Positions 11,068 through 23,632 of a stretch of DNA of 64,000 nucleotides are shown one piece after another. Source of the stretch: Diadema setosum (lineage: Eukaryota > Echinodermata > Echinoidea > Diadematoida > Diadematidae); the NCBI RefSeq assembly GCF_964275005.1, contig NC_092689.1, positions 2,573,001 to 2,637,000 of the forward strand, in the 5' to 3' direction. Within the stretch, counting starts at the first letter, position 1; every line of letters starts with the position of its first letter. The notes beneath the pieces are model-generated. The model worked only from the letters and a program-made list of their open reading frames with translations, did no database searches and was not told the origin of the DNA. The position numbers and the translations under genes were made by a program.

Positions 11068-13280
11068 GACAAACAAGCACATACTGTAGGCGGACATAGT
11101 TGAGTCTCAATAATCATTGATGCTTCCTACTGCCCTAGCACATGATTACGTTCGATAAACACTCTTGTATATAGAATACCAAAGCGTGACGTCAAAGCAA
11201 TAAATCCCTATGTAAACTGGTTCTACACAACTTCATCTTGCGTGAGTGTTTATGCTTGCACTTGGTTCCAATCCATGCTGTAACGAAAGACTGCGACACC
11301 ATACACGTCGGTACTCTATTATGTACATATTGTTTTATTAGGTTTTCCAGTAAAAGATGAAAGGAAATATCGGCAGATTTTAGTTGTTCTTTATTTGTTA
11401 AATGTATTTCATTCAAAGTGAACTCGAAAACGCATTCGACACTTTTTTTTTTTCAAAGTTCTAAGGTGTTCTGTTTTTGAAATGTGTATGAAATCTTGGA
11501 AAATAATCTGAAGAGCAATCAACTGAACTACGGTGTGGTATCTCAAAAACTTTATATTAACTGTAGTGAAGACCCCTGTTTTGCTCTTGACAGTTTAACA
11601 AGGACATAAACACGAAATAGCGAATTTCAAATACCTTAGTAAGAAAGAATGCTTTAAAATGACCATTGACATCGTAAATAGTTAAGAGCCAAACGTCGCT
11701 GTCCATCAATTTGTATTAAGCAATTCCCTTTTTATCTGGGAAAATACCAGTGATTCACATTGTTAGACAGACCAAATACCGTGTATATTAGTAAAGTTGT
11801 GATGCATGATGAGCATGTATGATAAACAGGTCGAAGCGTTTTAATTGACATTTTATATTCTCTTCTTTGAAATTTTATTACTTACTCATTGTTCGGCTTA
11901 ACCCTGTAATTTTGAAATCCTATATAACTGATATTTTACAGAAGCTACCATGATCTCTTCGCATAAGCAATGAATAAAGAACAAAAGTTTAATATTTCTA
12001 TATGCATCGTTTGTGTCTGCTGGTAGTAGCTAGTATGATTTAGACCGGAAGGTTCTGTTTTATCCCTTATAGGCAATATAGGACTTCTATCGTATTAAAA
12101 AAAAAAAAAAGACAGAGTATGATCATGACGATTTCCTTTTATTTGCAGATTTCGCCCACGTCACGCATTGCCAGCGTCGATATTTATGATAGATGAATGG
12201 TTACGCTGCGTGAGTGTTTGTTCAAAGGGCAATAATGCGAAAAGTCCATAAAATCATAATATTTCTGGCAGAACGGGGCGCCCGCGAGTTGTATACAGTT
12301 GTAATATCTGCACACATTCAACCGTTTTTCTTACGAGGGGTGCGAGTGCATGTAGTTAGATTACTTCTTTTCTTCTTGTGGATGGCATTCTCCATGATCA
12401 TGGCTCTGTGTATACGGGATACTGACTCTTATCATGATATTTCTGATATACAATATTCATAAGTGAAAAGAATGCTTGGTGCTTTGCCTTTACTGCGGAA
12501 ACTTGCCACTGAATTATTGTTGGTAAGTATGATAGAGTTTATGCCCTGAGTGTATGTGAGTTTGACATACTAAGTTGCCTATCCCTTCTATTAAGGACCT
12601 GTTGATTACACACCTGTTTTTATCTTAAACTACATGTTCCCCTATATGAAAGGGGAATGCAAACGTGCTATTCTTCCGCTAACTAGTACTCGTTCAGGTG
12701 GGGCGTACTTGCAGCCTACCCTGTCTGTAGTATGACGTATTATGTTGTTAACTGTGATATCAGCCCCCTGTGCCTGTTACCCGTCAGATCAATGAGTGTT
12801 ACCCGTATATCAAAATTAAAAATCAACTTCCCATACAGAAGGCCAGGTCCATTATCACACCAAGGACTGTTGCTCGTAAAGTTCTTCAAGCTGTTAGGAT
12901 TTTATGAGTGAAAGTTTGGCCTGTGCTGTTTTCAGTCAGTGAAATGACGTGAAACTGTGTTTCCAACCCATAAACTATTCTAAATAGTCGTCATCAAAAA
13001 CATCTGCTTCTGGTCAATATCATGCAGCAAATGGAATTACTAATTAAGAAACGGCTTGGACTTGTTTGAACTAACGGCGGAACAAACAGTACCATAATAT
13101 TCACTGCAACAGAGTAAGTCAGATTTTAATAGAAATTGTCGTGTAACAGCTGACATGTCCCCAACGATGAACAACAACAAAAAAATCGTTTGCTTACAAT
13201 ATGTTTAAAGATGATTTTTCTCTTAATAAATAAAGTAATCCCAATCAGCAAACTGATATAAAGACACAAGATTAACCTGA
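8756..13280. other. Intergenic region, no gene recognised
   Basis: Between the saposin-like gene and the SLC15 gene. It holds CT-rich tracts (9955-10090), CA repeats (10308-10365), a GC/CA repeat (11032-11066) and poly-C runs (9142, 10391). At ~11178 a single terminus-like sequence (ATACCAAAGCGTGACGTC) resembles the ends of the element at 51583-51775. Short open frames here have no domain signature or splice context. Confidence 0.6.
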
Positions 13281-13820
13281 ACCAAGATTATTGCATTTCA
13301 TCGCAGAACTAGAGATATTCTGTAGCTGTTCATGTAAGCAAATATTGTTTTCGGGCTCTACCAATCTTCGTTGATGATGATGATACTGTGAATGAGTTTC
13401 AGATGCACGTCTGACAACTGTCTAAGTCTGACGTCTTTACCCAAGCATTCGCAACACGTTTCATAGGCATTAAAATATGCGTCCCTCCTAAGGATTATAG
13501 TTGTGCGTTAACAGGTTCATTGTGGTTTGCTTGGTATTGCAACGACTTAGGTATTAGATTGACAATCACAATATGACAGTGGTATGATAGAAATAATAGG
13601 CCCGCGTCTCCTTTACCTTGTTTGCCAAAACTCAAGCCCATTATGTTTTTAATTTCAGCCCAACCAAAGACTGATGTCTCAGATGTTCATCGGAAACTCT
13701 CCAGAGTAACTCTAGTTTTATCAACGAAACTGTTAGAGCCCGAAAACGATATGGGCTCGCTTACATGAACAGCTACAGTATTATTCTGGTTCTTCGATGA
13801 AATGCAATTATGATTCTTAG
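13281..13820. mobile_element. Non-autonomous element with ~100-bp inverted repeats
   Basis: The left arm (~13281-13385) contains CTGTAGCTGTTCATGTAAGC and GTTTTCGGGCTCTA. The right arm (~13715-13820) contains their complements in reverse order. The ~330-bp centre has no coding frame. Superfamily not assigned because no clear target-site duplication was identified. Confidence 0.65.
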
Positions 13821-14890
13821 GAGAGACGTATATCTTTATAGCATATACAAGGTGTTATATTTTAAAAAGTCAGACAAGCCGTAGGCTACTGGTGACAAAT
13901 CTGTAATGCAGTACGCATTCAAAAAGACAATATGAAAGAGAAATGAATATTGTATCATTATCGCTGAAAACGTGACAGGAGATGGACTAATTTCGATCCC
14001 ATTGGCTTTCATCTACTGGTCTAATGTAAGGCATAACTTGAGGAGTATCGTTCGTTTTTATGTCATACCCCCCCCCCCCACCCTTTCCCTCTCGTCTTGT
14101 CGTATGTGCCTGTTGTACGTCAAGTTCGACAGAATATATATTATCAAAGAGATTCCATGGTTATATGATATTTGCTGAACAGTCGACTGCAGGTGAAAGA
14201 TCACATGCTATTCAAATATGAGGACAAAAGGTCAATAAACAATGTGCATTTGGCTGGTTGCCTGCGAATTTGGAAAAAAAGAGAGCATTTCCTATGCACT
14301 TTCATTTCATTCCGGTAAATGTACGTGTTGATAAGCACAGCCATAAAGTATGTGATGTTTATGGACAAGTGTTATGTGCTATAAGATGATTCGTCACAAG
14401 AAAATGTCGCAGTTGGTCATTGTTACTATGCTTATTTTCTGTGTATGGTATCAATCACTAAGTCTTGATTAGTGCACGTATTATTATTTTGTTCGTTTCT
14501 CTTCCTTTTTTTTCTCTTAGTTTCCCATGAGCCATGTAGCGTTGAATATTCGTCAAACACGTCAAAACTAGCTACTCTGGAAGGAGAATGCTTCAGTCGC
14601 CATATCGCGGTAGAATCATTGCTAGGAAGTTCTTTTCTTTTCAGTTCAGAAAACGAACGTACAGAGATCGTACCCATCTTAGTCATATATCAGCAAATCT
14701 TTTACCATGTTTTATCAATGGGCATTGAATTACGAACTGTGCAATAAAAAATCAGTGAATTAGTAAACATATTTACGTCACTTAATCCATCTTTCCTAAA
14801 CGCGGGCCAGATTAAAAGACTCATCCCCCCCCCCCCCGCAAAAAAAAAGTTTCTTAGGATAAAGCATCAGACCAAACGCTCTTTCTAAAC

Positions 14891-16422
14891 ATGAAATCAG
14901 TCGACACAAAACCACTCATCGAGCGATCAACCTCGCTTTCGTTGAGGAAATCGTATGGAGCTGACTTCGAACTCACGTCATCGTCATCTACTTTTGTAAA
15001 CGGGGATCCACCCGAACAGGAACAGGTGAAACGGACTTCGAGAATTTTGGATTCTGTCTGGTTACCAGTTGCTTTCATTTTTGGTTTCACATTCTTTGTA
15101 ACCATTGCGGAGCACGGAGTTCGCTACAACATCGTCCTATACTCCGAAGATGAACTCGATTACAGGAAAGGAAACGCGCCCGTGCTCATTCACGTGTTCG
15201 ATGCCGTGGCTCCATGCTTGCCGATGATCGGCGGATGGCTCGCAGATACCCGCTTTCCGAGGTTAAAGGTCTTAATCACAGGTGGCATCATAACTTTCAT
15301 GGGTAAGTTTTCGACAACTTCTGCAACGCAACACATCCGGTCCTTTTGGTTGTTAAAACACAGATAGTCACACGCATGCGGGAGCGCGTGCATTAAAAAA
15401 AAATGCAAACAAATTAACTATTATAGTCATTTGAGCACAGAAGGAAACTGGAAAAAAAGAGGCAATTAGTAATTACAACGTTTTAGAACCAATTTTATGA
15501 TAATTCTTTTCCATCTCCACGCCTTCATTGCATGTTATTGCCGGTATAATGCTTGTATTATATACAACATCTATTCCAACTAGCCCTTCAACCAACCATT
15601 GGTGACTGTGCCATTATTCAATGCCCTTATAATACATTTATCTTTTACTCTGAGCTCGCATCTAACATCAATACATGATCTTTCCTATGTCCTTTCTCTC
15701 CTTTTGTCGATTGATGCATTCATCAAGTCTCTTGATATCTTTTTTTTTTAATGATTAGTTCACGCTGTACGTCACGCTTCGTATTTATATACAGTATATA
15801 GTTCTTGATAAGGAGAAAACCAACGTGAACGCAGGCATTATCATTTTGATTATCATTGATAGATCTTAAATTGGGCGACCGTGGTCTTAACATTTTTTCC
15901 TTCACGGGAAACACAGTTCAAAATTACGGATCGGAATAATCAATGTACCATTCCGCACTTGTTTACAAATACTGTGTATACTAGTAGGCGTTTGATAACA
16001 TTGACTATTATGCACAAGGAGTACTTGTAGCCTAATGTCCTTTTGGGGAAAAAAAAATGCCGAGCGGTGATAGATGGATATTATCTTGTATAAATCGGAT
16101 TCGACATCAACTTCCTTAACTTTTTTTTTTTACTGTTAGGCACCTTGCTTCTCCTGATCAACGTGGCACCGTACTCCGAAGATGTCGACGCAAATTTTCC
16201 GATCACGGCGAAACGAGGTCTGTTCGTCGTGGGCTTCACTGCGATCTTCGTCGGTCTGGCCCTTTATGCCGCCAACGAATGCGTCATGGCTGCCAGAGAA
16301 GTTGAACGAGAAAGGGAGAAGGATGATAATATAAGGAATGTATTCTTCATGTAAGTATGAGTGATTAGAAAACGCAAGTGGTGTTATTAGAGCTCCCGTC
16401 TTGATGATGATTATGATGATGG

Positions 16423-16463
<41 letters not shown>

Positions 16464-19400
16464 ATCATTATCATTATTATCATTGTTAATGCTATTATTA
16501 TTGTTATCATTATTATTATTATCATTATTAATACTATTATTGTTTTTATTGTTGTTGTTGATAACTTTGCTTGGTCGAGATTACATAAAAGTGATGGACG
16601 ACAATAAAGATCAGGGTTCAAATCTGAACCTGAAGATTAGCGTTTATGTCAGAGCTGTCTATGCTTCTTCGACGGATGTCATTCAAACTTCGTAAGCCAT
16701 GAGATAATGAGTTCACTCGGTGGAGTTTGAACTTGAAATGACTGTAAGAAGTCAAACAGGCAAAGGTCAAGGTCACTGCTCCCTTTTTCTCAGAGTATGT
16801 GCAACACAGTGACACAGGTAACGAGAAAAGCACTTCACTTACATTTTGGTATTCTGTCATTTCTGTATTATTGAATTTAAGTGACCAAGGTAGAGTTGAC
16901 ACCCTTGTATAGTAACCGAACAGTAGACGCTCGCCTATTAAAAAAAAAAAGTGAAATGAGGACTTAGCCGATTCTGTCTTCCTTCCAAGCCAACAGTAGT
17001 GATGATACCATCAGTTTGTCTGTTGGCATCAAAAAAAAAATGAAATGTGAAGAGGAGATATAATGTTTATTGGTTTACATTCGCTTGATCTAAGAATAGT
17101 GGAGAGGGTAAATAAGATCTTTAATTCTTGAAATTTAATGATAACAAAACAAACAACACCTAAGCACGATAAATAGAAAGATATGGCTGCCCCTTAGATA
17201 TGTTACTATGCCAACGCATTTTATTTTTCCTGGCAAACAAGTTTTTTGATGACGTGCGTAACGATTAAGAACCCAAGTGCGACTCCCTCATTCAGCTTGG
17301 GATACGTCCAACATTTACTTGGTCAGCGGTCAATAGAGGGCAGTGCCAAGTTTCTTCTTAATCACATTAGGGAGGGGCTTGGCTCTTTTTCTTTTAGTTT
17401 CTTCATCTTCCTTTTCCCGCTCGTTCAGCTAAGTTTTGCCTAATGTTTAAATTAAATAGAACACACATAGACATTACTGCTTTAATCCATCTCGATATGA
17501 CTACTTCAGCTTTCTTGATAATACTTTAGGTGATTTAGCTCTTGTCTGCAATTTCTACCCACTATAACCATAGTAACAGAAATGACCTGCAAAAACATGA
17601 TAATAAGAGTACAGTCGGTGCTGTGTCACGTATACAATGTAAATGCGTTTATTTGTTCGTTTTCCTTACTGTGTTGTGGTGCATATTGTAGGTTCTACGC
17701 AGTTTATTTTTCAGCCGTCTTCTTTTCTCAACTGATGTTCCCGCTCATCAAGGCTACTTCATTCTTCGTTGTCTACATCGTGGTGGTGTCGTGCGTCTTC
17801 TTAGCGATAGTTTCAGCTTTGATGGGCAGGAAACTCTACGTCACTGAAACAAGGAACAGTAAGTACATATGAGTACATTTCCAGGACATGCGTCCCCACA
17901 AAAAGAAAAAAACAAAACAAAACATCCTATGTTTCAGATGAACATGACTCAGATTTTCATTGTAAACGTTTAATCTAGTTCGTGACGACATGCAGGCGGA
18001 ACAGATTCGTTTGAAGTTATCATCTTATAGATAGTAAGTTGTAACGGGACTGTGCATAGTTTTAATAGCAATAGACCGTTTCTGTAACGTATTACATTGT
18101 TAATGGATGTTTCTTTCCTACAGCCTATAGTTACGAAGCATTTCATTTCATTTCATTTCATGGAATATAAGTTCTTGTCGTGACAACAGTAGCAGCTGCG
18201 ACTTCTTAGAACAGTTCTCTCGAGAAGGAGACGATTTCCCTAACAAGATAGCTATTATGACGTCATGCACCAGAAAAATGTCTACAGAAAATACACGGAA
18301 GACAATCATTATTGCCAAGTATCAAAGCGTCATTATAGATACAGCAGCCATGATTATTTTTTACTGTATCTTGACCAGAGACCATTCTCAGGCAGCAGTT
18401 TAAAGTCATCTGGGAGGCTCTGAGAAGGCGGAAGGACGTGCCGCGTGTTGACCACTGGTTGGACAGAGCGTCCGTTCAACATGGCGGCTCATTCAACGGC
18501 AAGGACGTCTACGAGACGGCCCACTTACTTCGAACGACTCCAATATTCCACACGGTCACCATTTTCATCATCGTCAATTATTTTGTGGGTACCTTTTGTT
18601 TTTCTTTGAAAACACGCAAATGTAGCAATCCATGATGGCAATAAAAAAAAAAGGCATTCATTCCTCACCATGACTACTGATGATTCACAAAATACATATT
18701 AGTTCTACTGAATCAAAACTGAAATGTTTTGATTCAGTAGAATCGATGATCTGTGAATCATCGAAATAATATTTCCTTTGGTATCATATTATTTTTGCAG
18801 CTTCATTTTTTATGCTTTGTCATGATAGTACTGCATAATAATTGAATTCCAGTCATGATTATGCTTGGAAATGTGCATAATTAGTTTACAGACATAAGAC
18901 GACGAACAGATCAAACGCAAACAAAGAGCGTTAAATAAAACAAAATAGTAATGCATGGGCTGAAATACATAATGTTCCATCATTAGCATGACAGATATGT
19001 TTTAAGCTTATTTCACGGAGGTCTTGGAGAAATAAACTTGTACTTGGGCAAATTGCATTTTAGTGCATATACGATGCATACTCTTGAATGGTGTATTAAA
19101 GCGCATTCACCACGTTTTGTTGTCATAAGAAATAAAGTATCGTAATTATAACATTGATTTCCAACGGATATAATGCACAATCTTGCACTAAATCGAAATC
19201 AATAAGTATGACGCGACCACTCATAATGATATCATGACCGTTCAGTACTCAGTATTAAGTTTTATCTATGTCGTGAGTGTGGATTATGACGTATGCGCAT
19301 TTTTGTTTGAACACAACTACCGACATAGCTGAAGTTGAGTTCTTTACATTCTCTCTCTCTTTCTCTCTCTCTCTCTCTTACTGCCAGATGGAAAATACCT

Positions 19401-22253
19401 ACTCAACGCAGACACTTTGCTTGAATCCAGCTGGAAAAACTGACATCAATACAACAAAAACAGTTTACCTCATCTATCGGTCTTTCGTGTCCGTCGTCAC
19501 AAACATCATGTTCCTCATCATACTACTACCCAAGTGTATCGCACGTCACGCCCACTTTGTATCACCATTTCTCCGGATAGGTAAGGGTGAAGTACGACAT
19601 CCTTTCCTTTCCACACGTCTAAACAGAAAGGCCATAAAAAGAAAATCGGTTGCATGTCACGAATTCGACACCAACGAATCATACAGCCCACAAGTCATAG
19701 AGCCCACGAGTCATACAGGCCACGAGTCATACGTCCTACGAGTTATACAGCCCATGAGTCATACCGCTCATGAGTTCGTCACTAAGGAATAAGGGCCATG
19801 AGTCCGACACCAGGCAAACAAGGCCCACGAGTTCGACACATTAAGCCCTTGATGTAATGTCGAACTTGTGGGTCGTGTTTTTACGTAGTGTCTAACTCTT
19901 CGGCCTATTGTCAAACTCATGGGCAGGATGACTCACGGACTTTTTTTTTTTCCAACGTCGAACTCGTGGGCTGTATGACTCGTTGGTGTCGGTCGCGTGG
20001 GATGACCCCAAAATTTCAGTGCATCAAGCGTCGATTCCCAACAAGTTGCATGTCTTACGTGTCGAATGAGAGGACGGCACTGCCTCAAATTACGAAGAAG
20101 AGAGAAAGTTTATACCTTTTTTCCTAGACACGTGAGGCCACTCTAAAAAGCAGCAACAGGAAGAGAATGATCACAGTTATGCGTCCATGATTTCACTTGT
20201 GTCGAACTTCATAGTAATTTGTACAATGAGGCCCTATCAAAGAATTCACAATGAATGACAATAGCAGTCAGTATTTCTTTCAAGAACATTAGTAAAAGTT
20301 GTAAAGTTCTCCAAAACGAGGAAAAGACAGGGGGTTTATGCTAATAGGTCACATAACAATGAGGTCCTAATTTTCTTATGATTAGTGTATTACTACGCAT
20401 TATATTAATCAAAGAGAATATTTCTTGCAATTTCTGCGCTCATTGACATGAATCTACTTCATTCTATTACCCCACCCCCTTCCCCTTCCCGGTCCTCCCG
20501 TTCCCCTCCTTCCTTTCACGATTCTTTCTCCATATCTTGCCCTCTTGCTCGTCCTCAGGAGGGGGGATAATCATGGGCATCCTATCAGTCTGTTTCGCGG
20601 CGCTGGTGGAGGGGCAGAGGAAGCGACTCGTGGAGGACGAGCCAATGATATACGTTTCCATGGACAACATCACCACCTGCAACTCATCCTCACTCAGCGC
20701 CGTCGCACAGATTCCCCAGTACACCTGTGCTGGTATCGGGGACGGACTGGTTCTCTCAGCAGGTAACTGACAACGGAGAGATATCCTTTGTAAATATCAA
20801 TATCATATTACATGAAGGTACGGATATAAACGTTGTATGTACTCAATAAGCTCACTGTGATCATTGCACAGATCTTCATTGATAGTTGTCATGGTCATTA
20901 ATGAGCCCTTTCGAGCAGTTCATGAGTGAAAAAAAAAAATGTTCAGTAATACGTTCCAGTTAAAGTAATAAAAAAGTTCAAATTTTAAATTCTCATGTCA
21001 AATCCTTATTGGATCTCAGTGCACCATGTTCCACTTTCCCTCATGCAGGACTTGAAGTTTCTTACACCGAGGCACCGCTACAACTCAAAGGCTTCACCGT
21101 CGGGCTCTTTCTGCTTATGTCCGGTGTCGGCAGCTACCTCCTGGCCCAACTCATCGTCGCCATCGTCAACGCCATCTCAGGAGCAGGTATTAAAACCAAC
21201 TCCTTTGATTTGCCAACTCGTACTCGTCACCCGATTTCGACTCGATTTAGACGAGACTGAGATTATTCGTCACCAAAGCAATTTGCACTAAACCCTGCTC
21301 ACCGGAAATCAAAAAAGAGTTGTATGATGTTCACTTATCCGCTAAACCAGCAAGTTTAATGCAACTTGGATTTATTTTATCATGAGGCCATGTATATACC
21401 AATTCAGAGATGATAATGATGTCTTTCTTTTTAATGTCAGTTCATAATTATAACGTGAACAACTATCATCCCTTGCTTAAAGGGATCGTATAGTTTTGGT
21501 TGAGACCTGATTTCACGTTTCTAACATTTTTTTTTTGTGTGAGATAATGAGAAACCTCTTCTGAAATATGAAAGAGCATGTAATTCTATGAGGAATTCAA
21601 CGTTTATTTGATGAAAATTGCTTTTGAAATGGCTGAGATATCCCCCAAAAAAGAGCGAGTCTAATAAAATGTGGGACCCACACTTTATTACGATCGCTTT
21701 GTTTTACTTTGTTTTTGGATGTTTTAGTCATTCCAAACCTGATTTTCATCAAATAAACTTTGAATTCCTCTTAAAATGGTATGCACTGTACTATATCATA
21801 AGTGTTTTCTCTATATCTCGCAAAAAGTTAAAAGCCAAATTCTCATCTCCACCAATACTGTACCATCCCTTTAATGTCAGAACCTGTTTTCGTCACCATT
21901 ATCTCATTTGTAAGATAGATTGAAATAAAGCAATGAAATTACTATTCAAAGATTATTGCTTATGGTTAACGTTTGCAGCAGGCCAACCTTGGTACAGTAC
22001 CGATATCAACTCCGCACGTCTGGAATATTTTTATCCTCTGCTGGCTGGGATTTTGCTGCTGGACATTTTGTACCTCTACCTGGTCACAAGAAAATACAAG
22101 CGCGCCAACTGTTGGAGCTTGGAGCAGACTACGGAAGAGGAAATGCATGATGGGAATGCAGCAATGACGCAGACGGAGAAGAGACGTGATGATATGAACT
22201 CTTCAGTAGAATCAAATTCTGACCATAAAAGTTCGCATACTGAGCCTAACTAA
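14891..22253 (+). CDS. SLC15/POT-family carrier, PHT (SLC15A3/A4)-like
   Basis: Eight exons: 14891-15302, 16140-16350, 17692-17858, 18379-18584, 19388-19580, 20559-20762, 21049-21186 and 21982-22253; 600 residues; all phases agree. An in-frame stop lies 36 bases upstream of the start. The family import oligopeptides, histidine and related solutes with protons; PHT members sit mainly on endolysosomal membranes. Supporting motifs are GGWLADTRFPRLKVL (114-128), HGGSFNGKDVYETAHLL in the central loop, ENTYSTQ after TM7, and EVSYTEAPLQLKGF (exon 7), the POT signature region. Hydrophobic segments are spread over all exons, consistent with about 12 TM helices. The N-terminus carries an acidic/dileucine-like TKPLIERS stretch (residues 6-13), a possible sorting signal. 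The ExxER proton-coupling motif is degenerate (residues 67-76, TFFVTIAEHG), so substrate and coupling are uncertain. Exon 8 has a tandem NAGNAG acceptor. Confidence 0.92.
16400..16560. repeat. (ATG)n/(ATT)n microsatellite in SLC15 intron 2
   Basis: Eleven or more consecutive GAT/ATG triplets followed by ATT/ATC-rich triplets, beginning ~50 bp downstream of the exon 2 donor. Confidence 0.9.
18678..18763. repeat. Hairpin-forming inverted repeat in SLC15 intron 4
   Basis: Nested arms: TGATGATTCACA with TGTGAATCATCG outside, and AGTTCTACTGAATCAAAAC with GTTTTGATTCAGTAGAA inside, around a short loop. Probably a small foldback MITE. Confidence 0.6.
19349..19387 (+). repeat. (CT)n microsatellite forming the exon 5 polypyrimidine tract
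   Basis: An uninterrupted CT/TCT tract of ~30 bases runs straight into TACTGCCAG, the acceptor of SLC15 exon 5. Length variation here would change the splice-site pyrimidine tract. Confidence 0.75.
19652..20006. mobile_element. Foldback element of GCCCACGAGTCATACA-type units
   Basis: A ~16-bp oligomer (CCCACGAGTCATACAG and variants with GTTCGACAC) is repeated about eight times forward and then about five times inverted. The outermost arms share CGACACCAACGARTCATACA. It lies in SLC15 intron 5 and has no coding capacity. The design is the same as the elements at 5132 and 6082 with an unrelated oligomer. Confidence 0.65.
21477..21874 (+). mobile_element. TTAA-bounded palindromic MITE, copy A
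   Basis: Begins TTAAAGGGATCGTATAG and ends CTGTACCATCCCTTTAA. An internal palindrome pairs GGCTGAGATATCC with its complement ~100 bp away. It lies in SLC15 intron 7. Four copies are present in the window (21477, 23241, 35449, 47143). TTAA at both ends suggests piggyBac-type targeting, but no transposase links it to that family. Confidence 0.8.
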
Positions 22254-23240
22254 TCGCTCTCAACTGTGTCAAGTTACTTCTAGTCTGACTTCAATACGTT
22301 TTCTGTCTATTTACAGTTACAGTACTTTGAGAGAAACTTCCAGAGTTTGGCTACTCATGCTGCTGGTGCTAATTCATATGATATTATTATGTTAATCAAT
22401 TCGGTGGATCCAAACCAAAATTAGAGCAAGCCCACGTCTCTCTCATCTCATTGTAAATGTTGTAGATGGTGTAGGCTCTGAAACACCAATACCGGGAAGA
22501 ATTATGAAAAGTTTCATCGCAAAATGGGCTAAGCGCCATTTTCAAACTTTAAAGTAAACCCATCATCAGACAGAGCAAAAGAAAAGATTTCCAGTGATGC
22601 CTCACTTGTTACATAATAAGGAATATTCTTCGAGGTATGGATAGAAATATCACTCATTTTCTGATTATTTTCTTTGTTTTAATCACAAATCAACTTAGCA
22701 AGAAAGGAGTTAGCTCGTTTTGTGATAAAACTCTTCATAGTGATGACGAAATAGCAATCCCGGGCGAGAATTTGTTGTTGTCGGTTTTGACTTGAGATAC
22801 AACGATAGTATTTCGACAAAAGAGTTTCAAACCTTTGCACGTTATGCAGCTTGGAAAACAGGAAAACTTCACCATACTTTGTATTAGTTTTTGTTCTGTG
22901 TATGTGTGCTCAATACATCGATGTGAGCCAAAGATACACCCATCACATTCCGCAATGATATTATTAAGAATAATGGCATAATCATAATGATAATCATAAA
23001 AATGATAGCGCACGTTCTACGGATATTGCTATGTACTGTAAGAAACAGGGAGAGAGAGAGGGAGAGAGAGAGAGAGAGAGAGAGATAATGCGATACCCAT
23101 TAAGTGTAGCACTCATATTTATTATGATGTTTTGTGACAAAATACAGTTCTAGGAAAGATTATCTCTTGCCATAAACACAATGTTTGTTATAATTGCAGT
23201 GATATAGAATAGAATAACATAATTAGAAAATGCCTAAATT

Positions 23241-23632
23241 TTAAAGGGACTGTACAGTACTGGTGAAGGTGGGGATTCAGGTTTATAACATTCCTCAGTG
23301 AGATAATGAGATACCTCTTATGATATATGAAAGAGCATGTGATTTTAAGAAGGATTCAACGTTTATTTGATGAAAATTGGTTTGCAGATGACTGAGATAT
23401 CCAAAAAAATGACCTTAATAAAAGGCTACAGGCCACGCCTTTTATTAGGATCTCCTTGTTTCACCTTGTTTTTGGATATCTCAGCCATTGCAAAACCGAT
23501 TTTCATCAAATAAACTTTTGATACCCCTTAGAATCGCATGCTCTTTTACATCTCATAGAGTGATTTCTTAATATCTCGCAAAACGTTAAAAGCTAAATCC
23601 TCACCTCAACCAGAACTATACAGTCCCGTTAG
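23241..23632 (+). mobile_element. TTAA-bounded palindromic MITE, copy B
   Basis: Begins TTAAAGGGACTGTACAG and ends near ATACAGTCCCGTTAG; the right TTAA has decayed. It shares the internal GAGCATG, GTTTATTTGATGAAAATTGG and ATATCTCAGCCATT segments with copy A. Intergenic, ~1 kb past the SLC15 stop codon. Confidence 0.8.

Noticed and set aside
12214-12462. 82-residue hydrophobic open frame
   Set aside because: Isolated, low-complexity hydrophobic composition, no splice or promoter support.
18001-18013. A 13-nt micro-exon in the SLC15 gene to fix an apparent phase clash
   Set aside because: Using the acceptor at 18378 (TTGACCAG) instead of 18391 restores phase and adds KTILRQQF without any micro-exon.
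21477-21874. Firm piggyBac assignment for the TTAA-bounded MITE
   Set aside because: TTAA edges alone are insufficient; the termini lack a recognised piggyBac end and no transposase is present.
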